A stretch of DNA of 64,000 nt from Bacteroidales bacterium (GCA_017469845.1 JAFUFP010000056.1:1-64000); one strand, 5' to 3'. Shown: positions 47,599 to 56,799, numbered from the stretch's first letter. Notes: a model not told the origin generated them from the sequence alone. Translations and numbers: made by a program.

Positions 47599-50500
47599 CG
47601 AAATTTTTCCTCGGCATATACGATTTCCTTTCGGAGAGGAAAGGTCTTGCGGTGGCACTTGTCGTGATCCTTTCCGCATTGAGCCTTTTCTTCGGCCTGA
47701 GGATGGACTTCGAGGAAGACATATCGAAGTTCCTCCCCGGTGACCCGGAGAGTGCGAGATATTCCGAGATTTACGAGGCGATGTCGGAAAGGAACAACAT
47801 AATGGTCCTTTTCAAGCCGTCGGAAGATTCTCCCGAAGATGATGAGGAGAGAGGGTATCTTGTCGAAGAGGCGATGGACCTTTTCGGGGAAGTCTGGGAA
47901 GAGGAAGATACCGAGGACCTTGTCACGGAAGTGAATGTCACGGTCGATGAGGAAATGTCCCTCGAGATGATTGAAAAGGTCGAGGAGTGCTATCCTCTCT
48001 TCATGACCGAAGAGGACTACCGTAGGATCGATTCCCTTCTCTCCGTTCCCGGGTATGTCGGAAAGACTCTCCAATCTGACCATGAGATGCTCCTCTTCCC
48101 GACCGGTTCCGCCGTCGTCAGAAACATGATGGGGGATCCTCTCCACCTTTTCTCGCCGGTCCTTTCGAGGGTCAGGGAGTCTTCAGCCCAAGGCGGTTAC
48201 AATGTGCGGGACGGTTATCTTTTCACCCCGGAAGGATATGGACTCGCTTTCTTGACTTCTCCCTACGGTACCAGTGAATCCTCCTTCAACGGAAAGATCT
48301 CCCTGGCGATGGAGAGAGCCATCGGGAGAGTTTCACAGCAATGTCCGGATGTGAAGATCTCCGCAGTCGGAGCCCCTCTCATAGCGGCATCGAACGCTTC
48401 CAGGATAAAGAAAGACAGTGTCCTAGCCATAATAGTCGCTATAATCCTCATAGCGGTGGTGCTCTTCTTCACGTACCGCAGATTCTCGGATATAGTCTGG
48501 ATAATCGTGTCAACGGCGGTGGGCTGGCTTTTCGCTTTCGGACTCATAGCCATTCTGAAGGACTCTATGTCGATCATAGTCCTCGGAATAGGGTCCGTGA
48601 TAATAGGAATAGCGGTAAATTATCCTCTCCACTATGTCGATGCGCTCAAGAGCGGGTCCACTCCGAGGGAGAATCTCCACGAGATGGTGATGCCGCTCCT
48701 TATCGGCAACATCACGACTGTGGCGGCATTCCTGTGCCTTCTTTGGATGGATGCGGCCGCGATGCGCGACCTCGGCCTTTTCGGTTCGCTGATGCTCGTG
48801 GGAACAATCATTTTCGTGCTGGTTTTCCTTCCCGTATTCGCGAAAAGAAGGAACAATACCCGCTCCACCCTTGAAATCGGACGCCTTCTTCCGGAGGAGG
48901 TTCCTTTCAAAGGATGGACTCTTGTCGCAGTCCTTCTTGTCACTGTAGTGATGGTGTTCCTATCCCGAAGGACTTCCTTCGATTCGGACATGCAGAACAT
49001 AAATTACATGACTGAGGGGCAGAGAAGTGACCTCGCTCTTCTTCAGGGCGGCATTTCTCCGGAAGGGAAGTATGAGCTTTACTCCGTGGCGGAAGGCAAG
49101 ACTCTGCAGGAGGCTGTTAGGGTAAATGACGAAATTACGAAAAGGCTGGAAGGTCTTGTCCGGAGCGGTGACGTCACATCCGTAAAGGGGATAGGGGACA
49201 TGATTCCCGGAGAGGACCTCCAGAAGGAAAGGATCTCGCGGTGGAACAGCTTCTGGTCCGGCGGCAGGAAAGAAAGGCTGCTTTCCGAGTTGGAGAAAGA
49301 GGCACCGAAAGCCGGCTTCTCTGAAAGTGCATTCGCCCTTTTCGCTGAAAGACTCTCTCGGGATTATTCTCCGCAGGACGCCTCTTCGGAAGTGTTCTTG
49401 CCGGCAAGTGAGGTCTTCAGGGGAACGTATCTCCTTTCCAGCGGCGGCAAAGTGTGCATCCTTTCGAAAGTGGGTTATGATGACCCTTCACTTTCTACGA
49501 AGATAAAGGAGACATTGACCGGGGGCATCCCCTCTGCGATGTCTTTCGGGACGGCGGACATAAGCAACCAGTTGGCGAAGGTGCTGTCGGAGAGTTTCGA
49601 CTGGATCGGATCCATCTGCGGACTGGTGGTCTTCATCTTCCTTTGCCTGTCGATGAGAAGGCTTGAACTGGCCGTCCTTTCATTCCTTCCCCTGGCTTTC
49701 GGATGGTACTGGATTCTCGGCACGATGGGGCTTCTGGGAATAAAGTTCAATGTCGTGAACGTCATTCTGGCCACATTCATTTTCGGTCAGGGCGATGATT
49801 ACACCATCTTCATAACTGAAGGTCTCGTATACGAATACGCATACGGGAAGAAGCGCCTTTCCACATACAGGAACAGTGTGGTCAACTCCGCTATCATAAT
49901 GTTCATCGGAATAGGTGCCCTCATCCTGTCGAAGCACCCAGCCATGAAATCCCTCGCCCAGGTCACCATGATAGGAATGCTTTTCGTGATGATATTCGCA
50001 TTCTATCTTCCACCTGTGATATTCCGCTGGCTGACGATGTCGAAAGGGCAAGTGAGGGACGTGCCGGTCACTTTCCGGAGGATAGTCTACTCCCTGTACG
50101 CGATAACTGTTTTCGCAGGGATGATGTTCCTGTTCGTGTATCCTTACACTTTCTTCTATTTCCTGGGAAAGAACAGCGAGGAGAAGAAACTCAGGTATCA
50201 TATCCTTCTTCAGAAGCTGTCACGTTTCTCCGTGACCCATATCCCCGGTGTGAAATACAAGGTCAAGGGATTGGAAAATGCCGATTTGTCGGAGCCTTCG
50301 GTCATCATCTGCAACCACCAGTCCCATCTTGATATCGTCGCCCTCATGGCCCTTTCTCCCAAGATGGTTTTCCTGACCAATGACTGGGCGTGGAGCAATC
50401 CTCTCTACGGCTATGTCATCCGCAAGGCGGAATTCTACCCCGCTTCTGACGGAATGGACGCCAATCTTGAAAGGATAAGGGACCTTACCTCCAGGGGTTA

Positions 50501-51074
50501 TTCGGTGGCGATCTTCCCGGAAGGGACGAGAAGCGCGGACTGCAGGATCGGCAGGTTCCACAAGGGGGCCTTCCTCCTTGCCGAGACCCTCGGCGTTCCG
50601 ATAAGGACAATGTTCCTCCACGGTCCGGGATATGTTCTTCCGAAGAAGGACTTCATGCTCCGTGAAGGGGAAATCAACGTCGAAGTCGGGGAGATGTTCA
50701 TGCCCGAGGGAGATTGCCACAAAGTGGCCCGTTCCTTCACCGCAATGTACAGGGAGCGCTATTCCCTGATGAGGGACAGGATAGAAACTCCCGAGTATTG
50801 CGCGCGGTACGTCTCTTACAAGTACATATACAAGGGGACCGAAATCGAATCCGCCGCAAGGAAGGCTCTCCGCAATCTCCCTGATGAGAGTTTCTTCGCG
50901 AAGGTTGAAGGTACGAAGCATATCGAGAACTGCGGACAAGGGGAGTATGCCCTTCTTTACGCCCTTGTAAACAGGGACGTCAAGGTCGTCGCCACCGATC
51001 CTTCCCCGGACAATATCGCAATCTGCAGGAACATATCTTTCCTCCCGGACAATATCGTTTTCGAGGTGGGCTGA
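47595..51074 (+). CDS. MMPL-type exporter fused to a PlsC-like acyltransferase and a short Rossmann-like tail
   Basis: A 1159-aa multidomain membrane protein. Residues 1 to about 835 are an MMPL/RND-type exporter with a first helix at 16-36, a periplasmic loop, and helix groups near 280-420 and 665-820. Residues about 860-1070 form a PlsC-like acyltransferase with HX4D NHQSHLD (H908, D913) and FPEGTRS (from 974). The last 50-60 residues (GQGEYALLYALVNR, ATDPSPDNIAICRN) look like the start of a SAM-methyltransferase Rossmann fold that stops short. It probably acylates and exports the lipid product. Start coupled to the GT2 stop by ATGA. Confidence 0.85.
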   Translation: MTKFFLGIYDFLSERKGLAVALVVILSALSLFFGLRMDFEEDISKFLPGDPESARYSEIYEAMSERNNIMVLFKPSEDSPEDDEERGYLVEEAMDLFGEVWEEEDTEDLVTEVNVTVDEEMSLEMIEKVEECYPLFMTEEDYRRIDSLLSVPGYVGKTLQSDHEMLLFPTGSAVVRNMMGDPLHLFSPVLSRVRESSAQGGYNVRDGYLFTPEGYGLAFLTSPYGTSESSFNGKISLAMERAIGRVSQQCPDVKISAVGAPLIAASNASRIKKDSVLAIIVAIILIAVVLFFTYRRFSDIVWIIVSTAVGWLFAFGLIAILKDSMSIIVLGIGSVIIGIAVNYPLHYVDALKSGSTPRENLHEMVMPLLIGNITTVAAFLCLLWMDAAAMRDLGLFGSLMLVGTIIFVLVFLPVFAKRRNNTRSTLEIGRLLPEEVPFKGWTLVAVLLVTVVMVFLSRRTSFDSDMQNINYMTEGQRSDLALLQGGISPEGKYELYSVAEGKTLQEAVRVNDEITKRLEGLVRSGDVTSVKGIGDMIPGEDLQKERISRWNSFWSGGRKERLLSELEKEAPKAGFSESAFALFAERLSRDYSPQDASSEVFLPASEVFRGTYLLSSGGKVCILSKVGYDDPSLSTKIKETLTGGIPSAMSFGTADISNQLAKVLSESFDWIGSICGLVVFIFLCLSMRRLELAVLSFLPLAFGWYWILGTMGLLGIKFNVVNVILATFIFGQGDDYTIFITEGLVYEYAYGKKRLSTYRNSVVNSAIIMFIGIGALILSKHPAMKSLAQVTMIGMLFVMIFAFYLPPVIFRWLTMSKGQVRDVPVTFRRIVYSLYAITVFAGMMFLFVYPYTFFYFLGKNSEEKKLRYHILLQKLSRFSVTHIPGVKYKVKGLENADLSEPSVIICNHQSHLDIVALMALSPKMVFLTNDWAWSNPLYGYVIRKAEFYPASDGMDANLERIRDLTSRGYSVAIFPEGTRSADCRIGRFHKGAFLLAETLGVPIRTMFLHGPGYVLPKKDFMLREGEINVEVGEMFMPEGDCHKVARSFTAMYRERYSLMRDRIETPEYCARYVSYKYIYKGTEIESAARKALRNLPDESFFAKVEGTKHIENCGQGEYALLYALVNRDVKVVATDPSPDNIAICRNISFLPDNIVFEVG

Positions 51075-51162
51075 TCTCTCACATTGCGCGGGGAAAACAT
51101 TGCCCTTCTTTTTCTTGCCGCTTAGCGGAGTTTTTGTTTTATTTGCCGAAAAGAGAGACGAA

Positions 51163-51438
51163 ATGAAACTCAGCGACCAATACTCACTGATAGAGTTCCG
51201 GGGGAATCATCTTCTTGTCCGGAAGGGGAAAGGTCAAGGGAGCGTATCCCTTGACAAAGGCCTTCAGGTCAACGGGAGTTTCGCATTCCTTTGGCGAAGG
51301 TTCAAGGGAGTTGACTTTTCCGGGAAGGATATCGTCGATGCACTTGTCTCGGAATATGAGATTTCGGAGGAAGAGGCTTCTTCTGCCGCAACGGATATAA
51401 TAGGATTATGGCGCAGTTACGGTATGATAGTGGAATAG
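51163..51438 (+). CDS. PqqD-like protein
   Basis: A 91-aa PqqD-family protein; the start at 51163 matches the family N-terminus and other starts are weaker. The family normally binds a precursor peptide for a radical-SAM enzyme, but no radical-SAM gene and no obvious precursor is near. It overlaps the nucleotidyltransferase-like gene by 31 nt, and this pairing points to a joint job. Its role inside a polyene-type cluster is unclear. Confidence 0.7.
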   Translation: MKLSDQYSLIEFRGNHLLVRKGKGQGSVSLDKGLQVNGSFAFLWRRFKGVDFSGKDIVDALVSEYEISEEEASSAATDIIGLWRSYGMIVE

Positions 51439-52502
51439 TTGACCATTTCCTTGTTCTCCTGAGGAGCGGTATGGGAAAAGGCCAACCTGAATCTTTCCCC
51501 GATCTGTCCGAGGAAGAATGGAATGATATCCTTGCCTTGGCCAAGATCCAGACCGTTACCGGTCTTGTGTATCAGGGGGCAGCCACTCTTCCCCCGTCGG
51601 TGGAAGTCCCCGAAAGCGTGTCTCTCCAACTCATGCTGGAATCCTCCCGCATAAAGTCAAGAAGTCTTGAGATCCTTTCGGCTCTCAAGGAAATCTTCGC
51701 TATCCTAAGGGAAAAGGGGTTCCATCCCCAAGTCCTGAAAGGTCCCTCCGTAGCGAGAATGTATCCCCATCCTGAACTTCGTGAAAGCGGAGATCTTGAC
51801 ATCTTTCTTCCTCCGTCAGAATACGGAGAAGCCGTTTTCGTCCTCGGTGACCCTTCGTTCACTCTTCCTGACGGGAGTGTCCACTATAACTGGAAAGGAG
51901 TTGACGTGGATCTTCACAGGCATTATTTCGACCTGCATACGGGCGAGGAAAACCTTCCTCCTGTACCTTCTCCGTACGCTGTCCTTGTCCTTCTGTCTTC
52001 ACACATCCTCAAGCACTGCATGGGGCCGGGGATAGGTCTCCGTCAGATGTGTGATATGGCCATGGCGTACGATTTCTTCTCAGGAAACAGCGCAAAGGGG
52101 AGCGACAATAGGGGCGCCGCCTCGGATAATCCTCTGGACAGGGAACTTCTTCTTCGGTATTATGAAAAAGCCGGTATCCTCAAATGGAACACTCTTCTTT
52201 CTTCCTTCATCAAAGAGTATCTCGGAGGAAACGGCTATCCGTTCACCGATCCTGACGGAAAGGAGGAAGAGTTGCCCTCTCCTTCCTTTCTGATGGAAAG
52301 CATCCTCAAGGGAGGAAATTTCGGGCATTTTGACGCCGAGAGGGAATCCGCGATCCATGGCGGAGCCTTTAGAAGGAAACTCAATACCCTGTGGCTTTAT
52401 CTCAAGAAGATGCCTTTTTCGTTGAAATACGCCCCTTCCGAATTCTGGAGCGAATTCCGTGAACTGGCGCTCGGGAACCTTCGGAAGAAGGATATCCTTT
52501 AG
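51408..52502 (+). CDS. Nucleotidyltransferase-like family protein (NTP_transf_5 type)
   Basis: A 364-aa protein with the pattern HPQVLKGPSVARMY, then ELRESGDLDIFLPPSEY, where the Asp pair in DLD fits the metal site of the uncharacterised NTP_transf_5 family. Later VDVDLHRHYF supplies a third acidic residue. Such genes commonly neighbour PqqD-like genes in natural-product and surface-glycan loci of Bacteroidota. The substrate is not known; a nucleotide- or sugar-linked modification is possible. Confidence 0.7.
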   Translation: MAQLRYDSGIVDHFLVLLRSGMGKGQPESFPDLSEEEWNDILALAKIQTVTGLVYQGAATLPPSVEVPESVSLQLMLESSRIKSRSLEILSALKEIFAILREKGFHPQVLKGPSVARMYPHPELRESGDLDIFLPPSEYGEAVFVLGDPSFTLPDGSVHYNWKGVDVDLHRHYFDLHTGEENLPPVPSPYAVLVLLSSHILKHCMGPGIGLRQMCDMAMAYDFFSGNSAKGSDNRGAASDNPLDRELLLRYYEKAGILKWNTLLSSFIKEYLGGNGYPFTDPDGKEEELPSPSFLMESILKGGNFGHFDAERESAIHGGAFRRKLNTLWLYLKKMPFSLKYAPSEFWSEFRELALGNLRKKDIL

Positions 52503-52543
52503 TTTCGGGGCGGTTTTCCGGAGAGTCTTGTTGTCTTCAGGGA

Positions 52544-52574
52544 TTGGACAAGCCGAATCTATTGCGTAACTTTG
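52544..52574 (+). promoter_or_regulatory. Internal promoter before the esterase-ligase-acyltransferase genes
   Basis: TTG (52544-52546), exactly 20 bp, then TAACTTTG (52567-52574) fits the Bacteroidota consensus. Transcription would start about 15 nt before the TTG start codon at 52597, so the last three genes of the cluster may have their own control. Confidence 0.7.
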
Positions 52575-52596
52575 TTTCCCCAAAGAGATACGAAGG

Positions 52597-53424
52597 TTGA
52601 AACATTTTTCCGACAATATAAGGTTATTGTTCATATGTTTGTCCGTCTTGTTCATGACGGGCATTCATGCTTTCGCCCAGAAGGTCATCCCTTTCATCCC
52701 TGACCCTGAAAAGGCTACGGGTGAAGCGGTGATAGTATGTCCGGGCGGAAGCTATCACTGGCTTTCGCGTGAGGTCGAAGGAACTGACGTCGGCCGGAGA
52801 CTCCGCGAAGACGGCATCGCCGCCTTTGTACTTAATTACCGCCATGCGGGAACAAGGTACCTTCTTTTCGGTCCCCTTGCCATACCGCAGACCCATTATC
52901 CTGCGATGCTGGAGGATCTGCGTTCGACGATAAAGGATGTACGGGAAAACGCTTCCCGCTACGGCATAGACCCCGACAAGATAGGTGTGATGGGCTTTTC
53001 GGCCGGAGGACATCTCGTCCTGAACCTGGGAGAGGATCCGGGGGAGGTGGAGTGCAGACCGGATTTCATCGTGTCAGTCTATCCGGTCGTCACCATGTCC
53101 GATGAAGAGATCGTCCATCACCGTTCCAGGAGGGGACTTCTCGGAGGGAAGAAGAATGACGAGACTATGCGGGATCGGCTTTCAATGGAAAAACATGTTC
53201 CTGCGTATATGCCTCCGGTCCTTCTTGTCAATTGCAAGGATGACCCCACGGTGGATTACCGCAACAGCGAAGTGATGGACCTTGCCCTTACTGAGAAGGG
53301 CATTTACCATAAATATCTGCAATACGAAACCGGTGGACACGGATTCGGTACTTCCTCCCAGTCGGCGCCATGGTATGGCGAATTGAGAGGATGGATGGAT
53401 TCCATACCGTCGTTCAGCAGGTGA
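52597..53424 (+). CDS. Secreted alpha/beta hydrolase (acetylesterase-like)
   Basis: A 275-aa exported esterase. The likely start is TTG at 52597 because it alone gives a complete signal peptide (KHFSDNIRLLFICLSVLF, ending GIHAFAQ) right after a promoter. The nucleophile motif is GFSAGG, the acid lies in NCKDDPTVD and the His in GGHGFG. It resembles the acetyl-xylan-esterase-like and short-chain esterase group. In this cluster it might trim an acyl group from the product, or it could be unrelated. Confidence 0.8.
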   Translation: MKHFSDNIRLLFICLSVLFMTGIHAFAQKVIPFIPDPEKATGEAVIVCPGGSYHWLSREVEGTDVGRRLREDGIAAFVLNYRHAGTRYLLFGPLAIPQTHYPAMLEDLRSTIKDVRENASRYGIDPDKIGVMGFSAGGHLVLNLGEDPGEVECRPDFIVSVYPVVTMSDEEIVHHRSRRGLLGGKKNDETMRDRLSMEKHVPAYMPPVLLVNCKDDPTVDYRNSEVMDLALTEKGIYHKYLQYETGGHGFGTSSQSAPWYGELRGWMDSIPSFSR

Positions 53425-53446
53425 CAGACCAACGATCGAACCAGAA

Positions 53447-54802
53447 ATGACCAACGAGTATTTTTCCCACATGTGGGACAATTTCTCTCCGGAGAATGAT
53501 ATTGAGTTCCGTAGCGTAGAGGAAATCCGTGATTTCCAGGAAGAGAGGATGCGATCGGCGATTTCCTTCCTGGAGAAGAATTCCCCCTTCTACAAAAGGA
53601 TGTTTTCCAAGTGCGGGATAGATCCTTCCCGCATCCGCCATATCGACGACCTTGTGAAAATCCCTTTCACAACAAAGAAGGATCTCCAACTTTTCGGAGA
53701 AGATTTTCTCTGCGTTCCGAGAAGGAACGTGATAGACTATATAACGACCTCGGGAACCCTTGGAGATCCGGTCACTTTCTGCTGTACGGAGAATGACCTC
53801 CAGAGGCTGGCCTACAATGAGATGAAGTCTTTTTCCTGTGCGGGGCTGACACCTGACAGTACGGTTCAGCTGATGACCACCATCGACAAGAGGTTCATGG
53901 CCGGATTAGCCTATTTCCTGGGCCTGAGAAAACTCGGCGCTGGAGTGGTCAGAGTCGGGAACGGCATTCCGGAGCTTCAGTGGGATACGATAAGGAGGAT
54001 CAAGCCGGACACCATCATGTGCGTCCCTTCCTTCATCCTGAGGCTTCTTGACTATGCCAAGGAACACGGGATAGATTACAAGTCTTCAAGTGTGCGCAAG
54101 ATAATCGGCATAGGGGAAGGGCTCAGGAATCAGGATTTCTCTTTGAATCTTCTCGGCTCCAAGATACAGTCGCAATGGGATGTGGAACTCTACGCCACGT
54201 ACTCCTCGACCGAGATGGGCGCTACTTTCTCGGAATGTCCTGCGGGCAAAGGAGGACATGTCCATCCCGAACTGATAATCGTCGAAATAATAGGGGAAGA
54301 TGACCTTCCCGTTCCTGACGGTGAACCCGGAGAAATCGTCGTCACGACATTGGGTGTCGAGGGTATGCCGCTCCTCAGGTTCAGAACCGGAGATATCGCC
54401 TCCAAAATCGTCGAAAAGTGTGACTGCGGGCGCAATTCCTACAGGTTGACCCCTCTCGTGGGCAGGAAGAACAATATGATCAAACTGAAGGGCACCACCC
54501 TTTATCCGCCTGCAATCAACGATGTGCTTGACAATGCTGAGTATGTCGGCAATTACGTCATCTATGTCCAGGACAGCGAAGCCGGAACGGATGACGTGCT
54601 GGTGAAGGTCAGCCTCCGCGGGGAACCGGATTTCGATGCGGTCAAGGACCTGAAGGACCGTTTCCGCTCCAGGCTCAGGGTGGCTCCCAGGGTTGAAGTT
54701 TCCTCCTTTGATGAAATAAGGCGTATAACTATGCCTGAAGCCGGACGCAAGCCGGTGAAGTTCATCGACAGGAGGGCTTCTCATCAGCCCCAATCAAAGT
54801 GA
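53447..54802 (+). CDS. PaaK-like AMP-dependent acyl-CoA/ACP ligase
   Basis: A 451-aa adenylate-forming enzyme resembling phenylacetate-CoA ligase. The P-loop segment is TTSGTLGDP (residues 100-107), followed by ATYSSTEMG and FRTGDIASKI, and a C-terminal domain with VGRKNNMIKLKGTTLYPPAI. It could activate the aromatic or carboxylic starter for loading onto an ACP, a step that aryl polyene loci need (ApeH-like role). No aromatic ammonia-lyase is present to make a coumarate-type starter, so the substrate is open. Confidence 0.82.
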   Translation: MTNEYFSHMWDNFSPENDIEFRSVEEIRDFQEERMRSAISFLEKNSPFYKRMFSKCGIDPSRIRHIDDLVKIPFTTKKDLQLFGEDFLCVPRRNVIDYITTSGTLGDPVTFCCTENDLQRLAYNEMKSFSCAGLTPDSTVQLMTTIDKRFMAGLAYFLGLRKLGAGVVRVGNGIPELQWDTIRRIKPDTIMCVPSFILRLLDYAKEHGIDYKSSSVRKIIGIGEGLRNQDFSLNLLGSKIQSQWDVELYATYSSTEMGATFSECPAGKGGHVHPELIIVEIIGEDDLPVPDGEPGEIVVTTLGVEGMPLLRFRTGDIASKIVEKCDCGRNSYRLTPLVGRKNNMIKLKGTTLYPPAINDVLDNAEYVGNYVIYVQDSEAGTDDVLVKVSLRGEPDFDAVKDLKDRFRSRLRVAPRVEVSSFDEIRRITMPEAGRKPVKFIDRRASHQPQSK

Positions 54803-54831
54803 TACCATCAACTGCAGAAAGAGAAAGTGAA

Positions 54832-55974
54832 ATGAAAATCGATTCCCGTTTCGACGACATAAGGCCATATTACGACAGCGAAATCCCCGCGGCGATGAGA
54901 AGAATCGCCGAGGATGGCACCTTCCATATCCTGGCGTCATACGTTTTCCCGGGACAGGACCATGAGACCCTAAAGAAGATGGTAAGCTCCATCAGGACTG
55001 TGAAGGAATTTCAGGGAAAGGTCATGTGGCATGTCAATGACATGGTCGAAAAGAAAAGCATCACCACTCTCACTTTCGAGGGAATTGAGAATATCGAAGC
55101 GTCGAAGGCGTACCTTTTCGTGTCCAATCATCGTGACATAATGCTCGACGCGTCCCTTCTCCAGAACAAACTTTTCGACAACGGATTCCCCACGACGCAG
55201 ATAACTTTCGGGGCGAACCTCATGACCGGCCAGCTGATAATCGATATAGGCCGTTCCAATAAGATGTTCAGAGTCGAAAGGGGCGGTTCTCCCAGGGAGT
55301 TCTACATGAGTTCCGTCCATTTGTCGGACTACATCCGCCATGTCATCACCGAGTGCGGTGAATCCGTCTGGATAGCCCAGCGCAACGGCAGGACCAAGGA
55401 CGGGAACGACGCTACGGACCAGGGCATCATCAAGATGTTCGGGATCAGCAGCCGCGCGGACAAGATTTCCGCGATCGCCGACCTCAATATAGTTCCCGTT
55501 TCCATATCTTATGAATGGGAACCGTGTGACATTCTGAAAGCTCTGGAACTCTATCAGTCCCGTAGCGCCCGATATGTCAAAAAACCCGGTGAAGACCTCA
55601 ACAGCGTCCTTACCGGAATAACCCAGCAGAAAGGTCAGGTGAACATCTCTCTGGGTAAACCTATCCTCAGGGAAGACCTTGAGCCGTTGGATTCACTCAC
55701 CAATATAGAGTACAACAAGGCTGTCGCCGCCCTTCTTGACAAGAGTATCCTTTCCAGGTACATGCTGTACCCCAACAACTTCATCGCTCATGATCTGAGG
55801 TTCGGAAAGAAACGGTACGTGTCGAGATATACTCCCGCCCAGAAGGCGCTTTTCCAGGCGAGACTTTCGCTCCTGGACGGATATGATGTGGAAGAACCGG
55901 ATGTCCTTCGGGACATTTTCCTCGGAATCTATTCCAATCCGGTAGACAATTGCAGGCGTTTTCAGGAACTGTAA
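54832..55974 (+). CDS. 1-acyl-sn-glycerol-3-phosphate acyltransferase-like protein
   Basis: A 380-aa lysophospholipid acyltransferase relative. The start at 54832 follows the PaaK-like stop by 29 nt. The catalytic region is SNHRDIMLDASLL, a variant of the HX4D block, and VERGGSPREF and WIAQRNGRTKDGND are the substrate and phosphate blocks. Third acyltransferase domain in the cluster, so a glycerolipid-type anchor for the product is plausible. It could equally serve general phospholipid synthesis. Confidence 0.78.
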   Translation: MKIDSRFDDIRPYYDSEIPAAMRRIAEDGTFHILASYVFPGQDHETLKKMVSSIRTVKEFQGKVMWHVNDMVEKKSITTLTFEGIENIEASKAYLFVSNHRDIMLDASLLQNKLFDNGFPTTQITFGANLMTGQLIIDIGRSNKMFRVERGGSPREFYMSSVHLSDYIRHVITECGESVWIAQRNGRTKDGNDATDQGIIKMFGISSRADKISAIADLNIVPVSISYEWEPCDILKALELYQSRSARYVKKPGEDLNSVLTGITQQKGQVNISLGKPILREDLEPLDSLTNIEYNKAVAALLDKSILSRYMLYPNNFIAHDLRFGKKRYVSRYTPAQKALFQARLSLLDGYDVEEPDVLRDIFLGIYSNPVDNCRRFQEL

Positions 55975-56019
55975 CCTCCCTGCATATTTATGGGGAATGG
56001 TTTTTGAAGGAATTTTTGT

Positions 56020-56027
56020 TAGGTTTG
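56020..56027 (+). promoter_or_regulatory. Promoter -7 box for the beta-barrel-like protein
   Basis: TAGGTTTG matches TAnnTTTG and lies 40 nt before the start at 56067. The -33 element is not clear. Confidence 0.45.
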
Positions 56028-56066
56028 CAAAAGGAAAACAAGTTGAACTTACATAATTGAGAAAAA

Positions 56067-56552
56067 ATGAAGAGAACAATTCTTGTAATCGCAACCGTTC
56101 TTTGCCTCGGCATCGCGGCTTCCGCTCAGCCCAAGGCAATCGGTGGAAGGCTCGGCTCAGGCCCTATAGCCCTCAGCTATGAACATTACCTGGGTGGTAT
56201 CAATTTCGGAGAACTCAATCTCGGAGTCTATACCGCTCATGAGCAGGTCGGTTTCATGGCGGAGGCCATCTACAACTGGGTGCTCTATGAGCCCGAGTGG
56301 ACTTCAAGGGGAGAATGGGCATGGTATGCCGGCCCCGGTCTGACTTTCGGATCGGTCCCTTACAACAAAGTTGATAACCCCGCCGCCATGTTCGGTGTAG
56401 TCGGTCAGGTTGGCCTTGAGTACACGTTCTGGTTCCCCCTTCAGCTCTCGGCTGATCTCCGTCCAAGGCTCTGCTATGTCAATGACAGCCTTTGGGAGCA
56501 TGGCCTTAGCCATGGATTCATCCCTACGATCAGCGTGAGGTATCATTTCTAG
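56067..56552 (+). CDS. Small outer-membrane beta-barrel-like protein
   Basis: A 161-aa exported protein with signal peptide MKRTILVIATVLCLGIAASAQ. The mature part has alternating hydrophobic strands (GPIALSYEHYLGG, NLGVYTAHEQVGFMAEAIYN, GPGLTFGSVPY, GQVGLEYTFWFPLQLSADLR) and ends in Phe (TISVRYHF), which is the mark of an outer-membrane barrel with six to eight strands. No family name can be given. Between the polyene-type cluster and the beta-helix lipoprotein, and not clearly part of either. Confidence 0.65.
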   Translation: MKRTILVIATVLCLGIAASAQPKAIGGRLGSGPIALSYEHYLGGINFGELNLGVYTAHEQVGFMAEAIYNWVLYEPEWTSRGEWAWYAGPGLTFGSVPYNKVDNPAAMFGVVGQVGLEYTFWFPLQLSADLRPRLCYVNDSLWEHGLSHGFIPTISVRYHF

Positions 56553-56577
56553 GAAACATCCTTTATGTCATTTGATG

Positions 56578-56616
56578 TCGCCTGTCACTTTCCCGAGTGG
56601 CGGGCGATGTTCTTTT
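56578..56616 (+). terminator. Terminator after the beta-barrel-like gene
   Basis: TCGCCTGTCACT (56578-56589) pairs with AGTGGCGGGCGA (56596-56607) with two wobbles and loop TTCCCG, then a T-rich run. The rest of the gap to 56800 shows no gene I can support. Confidence 0.7.
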
Positions 56617-56799
56617 ATGCGGGGACATCAAAACCGCAGTTCACCGGACAATTCCGCCTATTCGCTGAAAACTTTTTGCCGCGTTTTTTAAAAGATTCAT
56701 TTTCGCACATGGAAACCCGCCCCGGTGACCCGGACGTGTACGAACCTTTTCCCTTTTTCCCGGGTGGGCAGGGCTTCTTGACAATAAACCGTGCGAGTC

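Noticed and set aside
51074-52502. RiPP (modified peptide) system suggested by the PqqD-like gene
   Set aside because: No radical-SAM or other modifying enzyme and no plausible precursor peptide could be found nearby.
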